Positions 25,478 to 34,036 of a stretch of DNA of 52,057 nucleotides are shown piece after piece. The notes under the pieces were generated by a model that ran no database searches, had not been told where the DNA came from, and saw only the letters and a list, made by a program, of their open reading frames with translations. This stretch comes from Alphaproteobacteria bacterium (GTDB lineage: Bacteria > Pseudomonadota > Alphaproteobacteria > GCA-2731375). Each line of letters begins with the position of its first letter. Position 1 is the stretch's first letter. The stretch covers positions 1-52,057 of the forward strand of contig JAJFGG010000021.1 in NCBI GenBank assembly GCA_021776235.1, given 5' to 3'. Both the position numbers and the translations under genes were made by a program.

Positions 25478-26905
25478 ATGAGTGTTGCGGATATTTCTAC
25501 CGGGGCGGACCAGTCGCCCGATGCTGGGTTGCGATACCAGTTGGACGCCCTGCGAGCCGCTAACTCGCGCGATGGCGCCCCTGACCGGGCGCAGCGCTTG
25601 GAGTGGCTGGGCCGGATCGCGGCCATGGTGAGAGAGAACCAGGACGCAATTATCGCCGCGGTCGATGCCGACTTTGGCGGCAGGTCGCGGGAAGAAACCC
25701 TGTTGGCGGAAATCTTCACCACCCTGTCCAGCGTGCATCATGCCAAAGGTCAATTGGGTAAATGGATGCGTCCGCGCCGCCGCGCCATGGACCTGGCCTT
25801 CAAGCCGGCCCGCGCCCGTCTGCTGCCCCAGCCCCTGGGCGTGGCAGGGATAATTTCACCGTGGAACTATCCCCTGTTCCTGGCCCTGTCGCCCTTGGTC
25901 GGCGCCCTGGCTGCCGGCAACAGGATTATGTTGAAGCCGTCTGAATTTACCCCACGGACAGCCGCTTTACTGGCCGAAATGATGGCGCAACATTTCGCCG
26001 CCGACGAGGTGGCCGTGGTACAGGGTGGGCCGGCGGTGGGAGCGGCCTTCGCCAAATTGCCGTTTGACCATTTGCTTTATACGGGATCGACCAACGTTGG
26101 CCGAAAGGTGATGGCGGCGGCGGCGGAGAATTTGACCCCGGTTACCCTGGAACTGGGCGGCAAGTCGCCGGCCATCGTTGGCCCCGATGCGGCCATGGAT
26201 GCGACCGTGACTTCGATTGTCCGGGGCAAGTTGTTCAACGCCGGGCAGACCTGCGTGGCGCCTGATTATGTCTTGGTGCCAAAGGACCGGGTTGGCGTCT
26301 TCGTCGAAAAGGCCCTGGCCATGGCCGCTGAGTTTTACCCCGACCTGGCCGACAATAGGGATTATAGCGCGATCGTAAACCAGGCCCAGTACGACCGGCT
26401 GCAATCCATGTTGGCGGAAGCCGAAGCGCAAGGCGCCCGGGTTCTGGCGGCGGGCAGCGGATCGGGCCGGAAAATGCCGCTGACCGTGCTGCTGGAGACC
26501 ACGGAAAGCATGGCAGTGCGGCGGCAAGAAATTTTCGGACCGCTGCTGCCGGTTATTCCTTATGCCGACCTGGGCGCGGCCATCGCCCATGTCAACAGTG
26601 GCGACCGGCCCTTGGCCCTGTATGTCTACGACCGTAACCAGGGCAATGTGGAACGGGTGCTGGCGGAGACGGTTTCCGGCGGGGCTGTCGTCAATGACTG
26701 TCTATTGCATGCCGGTGTCGAGAATTTGCCTTTTGGCGGGGTCGGGCTGTCGGGCATGGGCCAATATCATGGCAGTGAAGGTTTCGAGACTTTTTCCAAG
26801 TTGAAGCCGGTGATGTATCAAAGTCGTCTGAACGGCATGTGGCTTTTACACCCTCCCTATGGCGCCCGGGCCAAGGGATTGATCAAGCTGCTGCTGAAAC
26901 GATAG
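25478..26905 (+). CDS. aldehyde dehydrogenase, coniferyl-aldehyde dehydrogenase-like
   Basis: 475 residues. NAD(P)-dependent aldehyde dehydrogenase with general base E225 (LELGGKSP) and nucleophile C259 (GQTCVAPDY), the PWNYP cofactor motif, and EIFGPLLPVIPY. The short form with a hydrophobic/basic C-terminus (HPPYGARAKGLIKLLLKR) is the type called coniferyl aldehyde dehydrogenase or class 3 ALDH, which takes aromatic or fatty aldehydes; the tail may touch membrane. It is divergent from the SDR-MarR operon and shares the intergenic palindrome. Confidence 0.92.
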   Translation: MSVADISTGADQSPDAGLRYQLDALRAANSRDGAPDRAQRLEWLGRIAAMVRENQDAIIAAVDADFGGRSREETLLAEIFTTLSSVHHAKGQLGKWMRPRRRAMDLAFKPARARLLPQPLGVAGIISPWNYPLFLALSPLVGALAAGNRIMLKPSEFTPRTAALLAEMMAQHFAADEVAVVQGGPAVGAAFAKLPFDHLLYTGSTNVGRKVMAAAAENLTPVTLELGGKSPAIVGPDAAMDATVTSIVRGKLFNAGQTCVAPDYVLVPKDRVGVFVEKALAMAAEFYPDLADNRDYSAIVNQAQYDRLQSMLAEAEAQGARVLAAGSGSGRKMPLTVLLETTESMAVRRQEIFGPLLPVIPYADLGAAIAHVNSGDRPLALYVYDRNQGNVERVLAETVSGGAVVNDCLLHAGVENLPFGGVGLSGMGQYHGSEGFETFSKLKPVMYQSRLNGMWLLHPPYGARAKGLIKLLLKR

Positions 26906-26995
26906 TCGAAAACGCGGGCCAAGCAGGCCAGCCTGATACCTGAGACGTAGCCGGTCCCGTTTCAACCCCGGTCCAATCGCTCCGGCATTTTGCGT

Positions 26996-27940
26996 TCACG
27001 CCAGTGCCTGTTTCAGCACCTTGCCGCAATGTTCCACTGCGTCCCGGCAGGCAGCGGAAGTACTGTGAAACTGCATGAAGGCATGCACCGCGCCCTCATA
27101 ATTGACCAGATTTACCGGCACGCCGGCAGCGCCAAGAACTTCCGCGTAGGCCATGCCCTCGTCACGCAACGGATCATAGCCAGCCACGATAATCTCCGCT
27201 GGCGGCAGGTTGCTGTGATCGCCGGCGATCAAGGGGGCAAATCCGGGATCATCGCTCAAATCACGGTTGCCGATATATTGCTCCATAAACCAGTCCATGT
27301 TTTCCCGGGTCAGTAAATAGCCTTCCCCGAAGGCCTCATGGCTGGGGCTGTCCATGCGCGGTGCCACGCCTGGATAGATCAGCAACTGCAAACTCAATTC
27401 GGGGCCGCCGTTGTCACGTGCGTGTAGGGCGCAGACGGCGGACAAATTGCCCCCGGCGCTATCACCGCCAATGGCGAGACGCCGGTTATCGCCACCGAAT
27501 TCGATCGCGTTCGCGGCGCACCACTGCATGGCGGCGACGCAATCTTCACCGCTGGCGGGGAAGGCATGTTCCGGCGCCAGGCGGTAATCCACTGAAACCA
27601 CTATACAGTCGCCACGATTGGATAAGCGCCGACACAAGGGGTCGTGGGTGTCCAGATCACCGATCACGAAGCCGCCGCCGTGGAGATAAAGGAAAACGCC
27701 CAGGCTCTCTCCCGCCGCCGTCTCCCGCGGCCAGTAGATGCGGACGGGTATCTCGCCCGCCGGGCCCGGAATGGTGCGGTCCTGGGTGCGGTGAATAGGC
27801 TCCTTGTCGGGGTCGAGCAGGTTGACCATGACCTGGTATCCGGCCCGCGCCTCGGCCACGGGCATCTCGCGATAAGGCGGGCGAGCCGCTGCCTTGATCA
27901 TTTCCAGGATGTTTTGCAGATCGTCGTCTACCGCCATCAT
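26996..27940 (-). CDS. alpha/beta hydrolase of the hormone-sensitive lipase (HSL) family
   Basis: 314 residues. The oxyanion-hole motif LHGGGFVIG and the nucleophile motif GGDSAGGN define the family (GDXG). Catalytic Asp and His are likely in YDPLRDEG and AVHAFMQF. It hydrolyses short acyl or aryl esters in the cytoplasm. Two adjacent ATG codons follow GGAGCG; either may start it. It stands downstream of the aminotransferase on the same strand, 70 bases apart. Confidence 0.92.
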   Translation of the reverse strand: MMAVDDDLQNILEMIKAAARPPYREMPVAEARAGYQVMVNLLDPDKEPIHRTQDRTIPGPAGEIPVRIYWPRETAAGESLGVFLYLHGGGFVIGDLDTHDPLCRRLSNRGDCIVVSVDYRLAPEHAFPASGEDCVAAMQWCAANAIEFGGDNRRLAIGGDSAGGNLSAVCALHARDNGGPELSLQLLIYPGVAPRMDSPSHEAFGEGYLLTRENMDWFMEQYIGNRDLSDDPGFAPLIAGDHSNLPPAEIIVAGYDPLRDEGMAYAEVLGAAGVPVNLVNYEGAVHAFMQFHSTSAACRDAVEHCGKVLKQALA

Positions 27941-28010
27941 TTACGCTCCAATTGCGCAAGCACATTCTGGACTAAGGCCCGCCAGAGCACAGCATCAAGG
28001 ACCATTGAAA

Positions 28011-29333
28011 TCAGCCGCCCAAAAGGCTGCCCCGACTGACCATGAATTCCTCCATCGCGGTTTCCAACGCGGCGAAGGAATCCTCCCCGTGCGCCAGGGA
28101 CAGGGTGAACATGCCGCGGGCGGCGGGATAGATGCCCTGGGCGACCAAATCCATGTGCAGTAGAGGGCGCAATTCGTTCCGCCCGGCCATGGCGTCATCC
28201 ACGTTGCGGATTTCGCCACGTCGAAAATGCACGGTCATCATGCTGCCACGCCCGGTAAATTGCATCTCCGCCCCATGCTTGTCGGCCAAGGCGTTCAAGG
28301 CCTGACGCAGGCTGTCGCCGCGGGCATTGAAACTTTCCGCCACCTCCGGGGTATAAATTTGGCTCAGACCGGCCAGACCTGCATTCATAGTCAGGACATT
28401 GTTATTGAAGGTGCCCGCATGGGGCCAGGCATCGTCGCGGCGTGGGTCAAATCGGTCGATGATATCGGACCGGCCGCCAAAGGCGCCAAAGGACATGCCG
28501 CCACCGACATATTTTCCCAGGGACGTCAGGTCCGGCATAATCCCGGTCAAACCCTGCAGGCCGCCCGGGCCAAGGCGCGAGGTCATAACCTCATCAAAAA
28601 TCAATAGCGCGCCGCTACTTTTGGTTTCTTCGCGAAGCATGGCCAAAAAATCCGGCGTGCCCTGGATGCAACCGCCGCCGCCCTGCATGGGTTCGACAAT
28701 GACACAAGCCAAATCCGTACCTTGCTCGCGGATCAAGGCGCGGCAACGGTCAACATCGTTGTAGCTGCCCATGACATAGGGGAATGGTGCGTTCAGGGGC
28801 GAGCCGCCGGGCGCAAAGTAAAATACGCCACCGTGATAGCCGCCTGACATCACCATGACGCCGGGCCGTTCGGTCCAGGCCCGTGCGGCGGAGACGGCCA
28901 TCAGGTTGGCTTCGGTGCCGGAGTTGGTAAAGCGAACCCGCTCAATGCCCGGAAACCGGCCAACAATGGCGCTGGCCAGTCCTGCTTCCGCCTGATTCTG
29001 ACCGCCCATGACGATACCGTCGTCGAGGGCTGCATCGATTGCGGCGCGTATGATGGGGTTGGAATGGCCATAAAGCCCGGCGGTATATTCACCCAGAAAA
29101 TCAATATACTGATGGCCGTCGAGATCCCATAGATGACAGCCTTGACCTTTGGTGATTGTCAGCGGGAAAGGCGGATAGAACAGGACCGTGCGGGTATTGC
29201 CGCCGGGAAGAAACGCCGCTGCCTGTTCCATTTGGGCCTGGCTTTTTGGATTTGCGGCGGTGAATTGAGCCTGGGCTTCGGCGATAGCCGAAGCAACGTC
29301 TATATTGGCGGCGGCACTGCTGGTTGGGCTCAT
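28011..29333 (-). CDS. class III pyridoxal-phosphate aminotransferase (glutamate-1-semialdehyde aminomutase-like)
   Basis: 440 residues from the ATG at 29331-29333; upstream codons in frame overlap the neighbouring gene in antisense and are not family-like. PLP Lys is K274 (DLTSLGKYVGGGM), with D247 (IFDEV) for the pyridine nitrogen and the NSGTEANLMA phosphate-binding block at 137-146. The closest look is of glutamate-1-semialdehyde aminomutase-like proteins outside the haem pathway, so the substrate is uncertain (amino acid, amine or beta-amino acid). Eleven bases after the RAM-domain gene, hence probably the same transcript. Confidence 0.9.
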   Translation of the reverse strand: MSPTSSAAANIDVASAIAEAQAQFTAANPKSQAQMEQAAAFLPGGNTRTVLFYPPFPLTITKGQGCHLWDLDGHQYIDFLGEYTAGLYGHSNPIIRAAIDAALDDGIVMGGQNQAEAGLASAIVGRFPGIERVRFTNSGTEANLMAVSAARAWTERPGVMVMSGGYHGGVFYFAPGGSPLNAPFPYVMGSYNDVDRCRALIREQGTDLACVIVEPMQGGGGCIQGTPDFLAMLREETKSSGALLIFDEVMTSRLGPGGLQGLTGIMPDLTSLGKYVGGGMSFGAFGGRSDIIDRFDPRRDDAWPHAGTFNNNVLTMNAGLAGLSQIYTPEVAESFNARGDSLRQALNALADKHGAEMQFTGRGSMMTVHFRRGEIRNVDDAMAGRNELRPLLHMDLVAQGIYPAARGMFTLSLAHGEDSFAALETAMEEFMVSRGSLLGG

Positions 29334-29344
29334 TACGGCACTCT

Positions 29345-29587
29345 TTAGGAGAAAGTCTTGAAAGTAATTAACGTAAAAGTGTCCTTTACCCCCGGCAGGG
29401 TTTGGATGGTCTCGGTGACGAAATGCCCGATGTCGGCGCCGTCCTGCAGATAGCATTTCATCATCAGGTCGTATTGACCAGAAATGGAATGCACTTCGGA
29501 AATCAGGTCGGTGCTCTCCACCGCGGCCGAGGCAACCTTATAAGTTTCGCCCAACTCGCACTTGGCCATTACGAAAATGGTCTGCAT
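29345..29587 (-). CDS. stand-alone Lrp/AsnC ligand-binding (RAM) domain protein
   Basis: 80 residues consisting only of the RAM fold that follows the helix-turn-helix in Lrp/AsnC regulators (SISGQYDLMMKCYLQD, GHFVTETIQTLPGVKDTFT). There is no DNA-binding domain. Such proteins oligomerise and bind amino acids. Its position just before an aminotransferase gene suggests it senses or modulates the amino substrate of that enzyme (inference). Confidence 0.9.
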   Translation of the reverse strand: MQTIFVMAKCELGETYKVASAAVESTDLISEVHSISGQYDLMMKCYLQDGADIGHFVTETIQTLPGVKDTFTLITFKTFS

Positions 29588-29599
29588 GGCCCAAACTCC

Positions 29600-31213
29600 C
29601 TATTCATCCGACCCTTTTTTGCGTGTGCTGCCACGGGATAGAAATGCTGGCATGTGATCCCCCAGACCAACGACGGGCCGGTCTCCGCCGCCGCGATTAC
29701 CGTTCTGGCTACTTTCGCCCTGCTTGCGCCCACCACGGCCGCGGCCTCGGCCGGCATTTCTTTCGCCATCCTTGCCGCCCGCCGTTCCGGTCTCGCCAGG
29801 CGCTGCCGTGGTTTCGTTCTTATTACTGCGGCTCCGACCGCCGCGCCCTCGGCCCCTGCCGCGGCTGCTCTGCCGGCCTTCGCGTCTGGGTTTATCCTGT
29901 TCCTGCGGGGCGGGCTTGTCCGCAGGTTCGGCGGACGTCTCGACGACTGCTTCCGGCATGGTTTCGGGAACGGGATCGGGCGCGTTATCAGGCGCTGCCT
30001 CAGGCTCAGGTTCCGTGCTTTTGGCTACTTCGGCAATCGGCGGTGCCTCGGATTGGCTGTCGCCGCCATTGTCGTTGCCGGGTCCTGGTGCCGCTTGCCC
30101 ATCCGGATCAAAGCGGGGAATGGGTTTGCCGATCAGCTTTTCCACCGCCGCGAGGAATTTTCGATCCTCCGAGGTGGCCAAGGTGAGGGCACGTCCCGGC
30201 ATGCCTGCGCGGCCGGTGCGCCCGATCCGGTGCACATAGTCATCGGCGTGGATAGGCACGTCATAGAGGAATACATGGCTCAACCCCTGGATATCAAGTC
30301 CGCGGGCGGCCACATCGCTGCAGACCAGGATCTTCACCTCGTTATTGCGGAATTTTTCCAGGGTCTGCATGCGGTAACTCTGCTGCATGTCGCCATGCAG
30401 GGCCAATGCGTCAAAGCCCCTGCTCTTCAATGTTTTGCTGACGGCGTCGACGTCCCGCTTGCGATTGCAGAAGATCAGGGCGTTCTTTACCGGCTGCGAG
30501 CGCAGTAAAGATTGCAGGACCCGATCCTTGTCCCTGGATTGAACCATGGTCAGTGTCTGATCCACCGTCTCGGCCGGCGAGGCGGGCGGCGCGACGGCAA
30601 TTTCCGTCGGGTCGTTCAGAAACACGTCCGCCAGGCGGCGAATTTCAGGCGGCATGGTGGCCGAGAAAAACAGAGTTTGCCGCTTCGGATTACACAGTTG
30701 CACGATGCGCTCTACATCCGGGATGAAGCCCATATCCAGCATCCGGTCGGCCTCATCGATAACCAGCACGTCAACCCCGCGCAGCAACAGGCCGCCGCGT
30801 TCGAAGTGATCCAACAAGCGCCCCGGCGTGGCAATCAACACATCCGCGCCGCGATCGATGATCTTGCTTTGATCCACAAAGGATACGCCGCCGATCAAAA
30901 GGGCCATGTTAAGCTTATGATATTTGCCATAGACCTCGAAATTTTCCGCAACCTGGGCGGCCAGTTCCCGAGTGGGTTCCAGGATCAGGGACCGCGGCAT
31001 GCGCGCCCTGGCCCGGCCCTGGGACAGGATATCGATCATTGGCAGGGTAAAGCCTGCGGTCTTTCCGGTGCCCGTCTGGGCACAGCCCAGGACATCGCGT
31101 CCTTGCAGGACATATGGGATGGCGCGGCGTTGAATGGGCGTCGGTTCGCTGTAACCAGCATCATCGACGGCTTTAAGAATTGAAGTACTAAGACCAAGTT
31201 CTTCGAAGGGCAT
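29600..31213 (-). CDS. DEAD-box RNA helicase, RhlE-like
   Basis: 537 residues. Q motif PTPIQRRAIP, motif I AQTGTGKT (45-52), motif II DEAD (153-156), motif III SAT (184-186), and motif VI HRIGRTGRAG are all present in order, ending near residue 370. The remaining 165 residues are a low-complexity tail: first acidic/Pro-rich, then Arg/Gly-rich (SRGRGRGRGGRSRSNK), typical of RhlE-type helicases that bind ribosomal or cold-stalled RNA. The 3' end lies 12 bases from the RAM gene start. Confidence 0.93.
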   Translation of the reverse strand: MPFEELGLSTSILKAVDDAGYSEPTPIQRRAIPYVLQGRDVLGCAQTGTGKTAGFTLPMIDILSQGRARARMPRSLILEPTRELAAQVAENFEVYGKYHKLNMALLIGGVSFVDQSKIIDRGADVLIATPGRLLDHFERGGLLLRGVDVLVIDEADRMLDMGFIPDVERIVQLCNPKRQTLFFSATMPPEIRRLADVFLNDPTEIAVAPPASPAETVDQTLTMVQSRDKDRVLQSLLRSQPVKNALIFCNRKRDVDAVSKTLKSRGFDALALHGDMQQSYRMQTLEKFRNNEVKILVCSDVAARGLDIQGLSHVFLYDVPIHADDYVHRIGRTGRAGMPGRALTLATSEDRKFLAAVEKLIGKPIPRFDPDGQAAPGPGNDNGGDSQSEAPPIAEVAKSTEPEPEAAPDNAPDPVPETMPEAVVETSAEPADKPAPQEQDKPRREGRQSSRGRGRGRGGRSRSNKNETTAAPGETGTAGGKDGERNAGRGRGRGGRKQGESSQNGNRGGGDRPVVGLGDHMPAFLSRGSTRKKGSDE

Positions 31214-31663
31214 GAAATTCCGTTACTACAATTATGTTCTACGATTATGTTCTGCGAATTTCCGGGGCAGATAGCACTCAATGGGTAAATGCCAGAATCC
31301 CGGCTTCAGTATGGCATTTCACAGATTGCTGCAATGCGACATAATCGCTCGCCGCCGCCCTGTCAACGTTGCAGTGGGAATTCCGGGTGGAAGGCGCGCA
31401 TAGCCGACACCGGCGCGACGCAGTCTTACAAGGCCATATCGGTGCGTCGGTCGAGTTAAGGCGATGCATCGGCCCGGTTTGTGGCCATATTGTGTGATAT
31501 GTGACGGGGCGGGTGTTGGCGGCTACGACTTTCGCCATGCGTGAACCGCAACTCCGCGGTTTTTGAATTATCCCATTCCCTGCCGGCAAAGAATTGCGGG
31601 CAAGCCGCCGATGGCCCATCATAGCGGCCAGGCACCATAAATGTACGTACGAGGGGTGAAACG
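31214..31663. other. 450-base divergent spacer, helicase / formyltransferase
   Basis: No convincing gene is present; the frames here lack ribosome sites and family features. A direct repeat ATTATGTTCT occurs at 31231-31240 and 31244-31253, close to the helicase start, and may be a protein-binding site. GAGGGGTGAA just before 31664 is the formyltransferase ribosome site. Confidence 0.4.
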
Positions 31664-32575
31664 ATGAGAATTGTAGTCAACGGTCAACAGGCCTTCGGCA
31701 AAAGCGTCCTCGAGGCTCTCTCGGCCCGGGGTGACGACGTCATTGCCGTCTATTGCGAACCGGACCGCGAAGGCGGGCGCCTCGATCCGATCAAACAGGC
31801 AGCGCTGGATCTGGGTCTGCCAATTTATCAGCCGGCCTCGTTCAAGAAGCCGGAAATCTGGGCCGAGTTCGAGGCGTTGAAGCCCGACCTCTGTGTCATG
31901 GCCTATGTCACCAAGATCGTGCCCGAAGAATTCCTGAACGCGCCGACCCACGGCACCATTCAATATCATCCCTCGTTACTGCCAAGGCATCGTGGCCCAA
32001 GTTCGATCAACTGGCCGATTATACAGGGCGCGAGCAAGACCGGCTTGACCATCTTCTGGCCCGATAATGGCCTCGATACGGGCCCGGTCCTGTTGCAAAA
32101 GGTCGTTGACATTACGGCTGAGGACACCCTCGGCAGTATTTATTTCGATAGCCTGTTCCCCATGGGTGTCGCGGCCATGTTGGAAAGCGTCGATCTGGTC
32201 AAGGCCGGCAAGGCACCGAAGACCGTCCAGAATGAAGCGGACGCGACCTATGAAAGTTGGTGCACGGCCGACGACGTGGCCATCGACTGGAGCCAACCGG
32301 CGGCCACGGTCCACAACCTGATCCGCGGGGCCGATCCGCAACCAGGCGCCTGGAGCACCCATGACGGCAAACGCCTGCAGGTTTACGACTGCGCCCGCCT
32401 TGACAGCGCCGCCGGCGCCCCAGGAGAGGTCATGGCGATTGGCGAGAATGGCATCGAAGTCGCGGCCGGCGACGGCCGGATTCTGGTCAGACGCGTTCGC
32501 GGCGAGGGGCAAAAAATGGCGGCCGCCGATTATGCCGCCGAGACCGGCCTGAGGACCGGAACACGATTGGGTTGA
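31664..32575 (+). CDS. formyltransferase-family protein resembling the hydrolase domain of 10-formyl-THF dehydrogenase
   Basis: 303 residues. Residues 1-200 are the formyl-transferase fold, with catalytic H102 in YHPSLLPRHRG and D138 in NGLDTGPVLLQ; the 36-residue spacing equals that of H106/D142 in the N-terminal hydrolase domain of formyltetrahydrofolate dehydrogenase. Residues 205-300 match its C-terminal subdomain (VHNLIRGADPQPGAW). Overall it is closer to that domain than to methionyl-tRNA formyltransferase, yet it is not fused to the acyl-carrier and aldehyde-dehydrogenase parts. Likely role: use or hydrolysis of 10-formyl-THF, or formylation of an unknown acceptor. Confidence 0.85.
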   Translation: MRIVVNGQQAFGKSVLEALSARGDDVIAVYCEPDREGGRLDPIKQAALDLGLPIYQPASFKKPEIWAEFEALKPDLCVMAYVTKIVPEEFLNAPTHGTIQYHPSLLPRHRGPSSINWPIIQGASKTGLTIFWPDNGLDTGPVLLQKVVDITAEDTLGSIYFDSLFPMGVAAMLESVDLVKAGKAPKTVQNEADATYESWCTADDVAIDWSQPAATVHNLIRGADPQPGAWSTHDGKRLQVYDCARLDSAAGAPGEVMAIGENGIEVAAGDGRILVRRVRGEGQKMAAADYAAETGLRTGTRLG

Positions 32576-32662
32576 ATGTGAGGCGCCGATGATGCCGGGT
32601 TTCATGCCGTGCCTACGGCCCCCCGCTGGTGCGAACACCCCTGATGCGACGATTTCTGCACG

Positions 32663-33373
32663 ATGAATGGCAAACATTCAATTCCGCTGGTCCTGGTGCC
32701 AGGTCTGCTATGCACCGATGCCCTGTGGCGGGCGCAGGTCGATGCTCTGGCGGACGTGGCCCGGATCACAGTGACGGCAGAACACACCCGCCATACAGAT
32801 ATTGGTGCCATTGCGGCCGCTATTCTGGCTACGGCGCCGCCGCATTTCGCCCTGGCCGGATTGTCCTTTGGCGGCTACATCGCGTTCGAGATCATGCGCC
32901 GGGCGCCGCACCGGGTTGACCGCCTGGCGCTGCTGAATACTACAGCGATAAAAGATTCAGAGGAACGGGGCAGGCTGCGCCGCGAGGTGATCAAGCAGGC
33001 GCAGTTGGGCCGCTTCCTTGGTGTCACCGATCGCCTGCTGCCGCAGTTTATTCACAGCGCCCGGTTGGGGGATCAGGATCTGGTCAACGGCATCAAGGAG
33101 ATGGCCCTGAGGGTGGGGCGCGATGGTTTCATACGGCAACAGACCGCAATCATCGGCCGCCCCGACAGCCGGCGTGATTTGCCAGGGATCGACTGCCCCA
33201 CGCTGGTTCTGGCGGGCCGTCAGGATTTGCTGACACCGGTGGCCCGGCACGAGGAGATGCAAGCGGCGATCCCCGATGCCACCCTAACCGTAATCGAGGC
33301 GTGCGGCCATTTGAGTACCATGGAGCGGCCCGAAGCGGTTAATCAGGCTCTGCGCGATTGGTTGAAACGGTAA
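32663..33373 (+). CDS. alpha/beta-fold hydrolase
   Basis: 236 residues. Nucleophile S68 in GLSFGGY, acid in AGRQDLLTP and His in ACGHLSTMERPE form the usual triad of the MhpC/esterase-like group. No signal peptide. Substrate unknown. The ribosome site is weak. It follows the formyltransferase on the same strand after 87 bases and may share its transcript. Confidence 0.9.
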   Translation: MNGKHSIPLVLVPGLLCTDALWRAQVDALADVARITVTAEHTRHTDIGAIAAAILATAPPHFALAGLSFGGYIAFEIMRRAPHRVDRLALLNTTAIKDSEERGRLRREVIKQAQLGRFLGVTDRLLPQFIHSARLGDQDLVNGIKEMALRVGRDGFIRQQTAIIGRPDSRRDLPGIDCPTLVLAGRQDLLTPVARHEEMQAAIPDATLTVIEACGHLSTMERPEAVNQALRDWLKR

Positions 33374-33389
33374 AAAATTTGCACACCCA

Positions 33390-33965
33390 TCAACAATTGG
33401 TAGTTGCCGGATCGCCGCAAACGCTGTCATCCGAACCTCGGCTGGACAACACGGAGCTCATCAATTGCGACATGGCAACGTCAAAGGCCGGGTCATCAAG
33501 CCCGGTCGGCCGCGGCATCTCTAAAATTGCTTCGCTGACCAATTCGTCGCTGTAACAAAACGTTGCGTGCAGGCGCATTCTATCCGCGGCGCCGGCCCTG
33601 CCCGGCGCCGATGCGGTCTGGGTGGCGGGTTCAGTACAGATGCCATAGCCGGTTGAGGCACGTATAGGATTGAATACCAACACCAGATGGCCAAACTTCC
33701 GGGCCTCGTCCGTGGTCGCCGCAAAAGGCGTTGGCGGGAAAAAACCAGGCAATTGCATGACCGCCAATAGATCGTCGTCGGTTCCGGCGCCAAACGGGTT
33801 GGCGATGACCAAAACGGGAAAGTCCCCCTGGGCCGCGACATATTGCACCAGATCGGGGGAATAGAAACCATAACGGTTTTCTTTGGTAATGACGCTGGTG
33901 CTGGTGCAGGCACCCTGGACGAGTAGCAATAGTACAGCCACCACGCCACCGGCGAAGGCTTTCAT
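33390..33965 (-). CDS. secreted or lipoprotein-like protein of unknown function
   Basis: 191 residues from the only in-frame ATG (33963-33965); the frame extends to a TTG at 34004. The N-terminus MKAFAGGVVAVLLLLVQGAC is a signal sequence ending in a Cys, with a poor lipobox (Gln at -3), so either lipidation or simple cleavage is possible. The mature part has further Cys residues (FCYSD, SVCGD and the C-terminal Cys), fitting a disulfide-bearing periplasmic protein. No family recognised. Convergent with the hydrolase gene. Confidence 0.75.
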   Translation of the reverse strand: MKAFAGGVVAVLLLLVQGACTSTSVITKENRYGFYSPDLVQYVAAQGDFPVLVIANPFGAGTDDDLLAVMQLPGFFPPTPFAATTDEARKFGHLVLVFNPIRASTGYGICTEPATQTASAPGRAGAADRMRLHATFCYSDELVSEAILEMPRPTGLDDPAFDVAMSQLMSSVLSSRGSDDSVCGDPATTNC

Positions 33966-34036
33966 GCGGGCGAATTTTGTCACGGCAAAGCTCCCATCAG
34001 CCAAGGGTCACATTGCGATATATAGGAATTCAGCCC

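Noticed and set aside
31231-31253. Second LexA-like site: two GTTC near the helicase start
   Set aside because: The GTTC copies are nine bases apart, not seven, so the spacing required for the alphaproteobacterial LexA box is missing. Kept only as a direct repeat.
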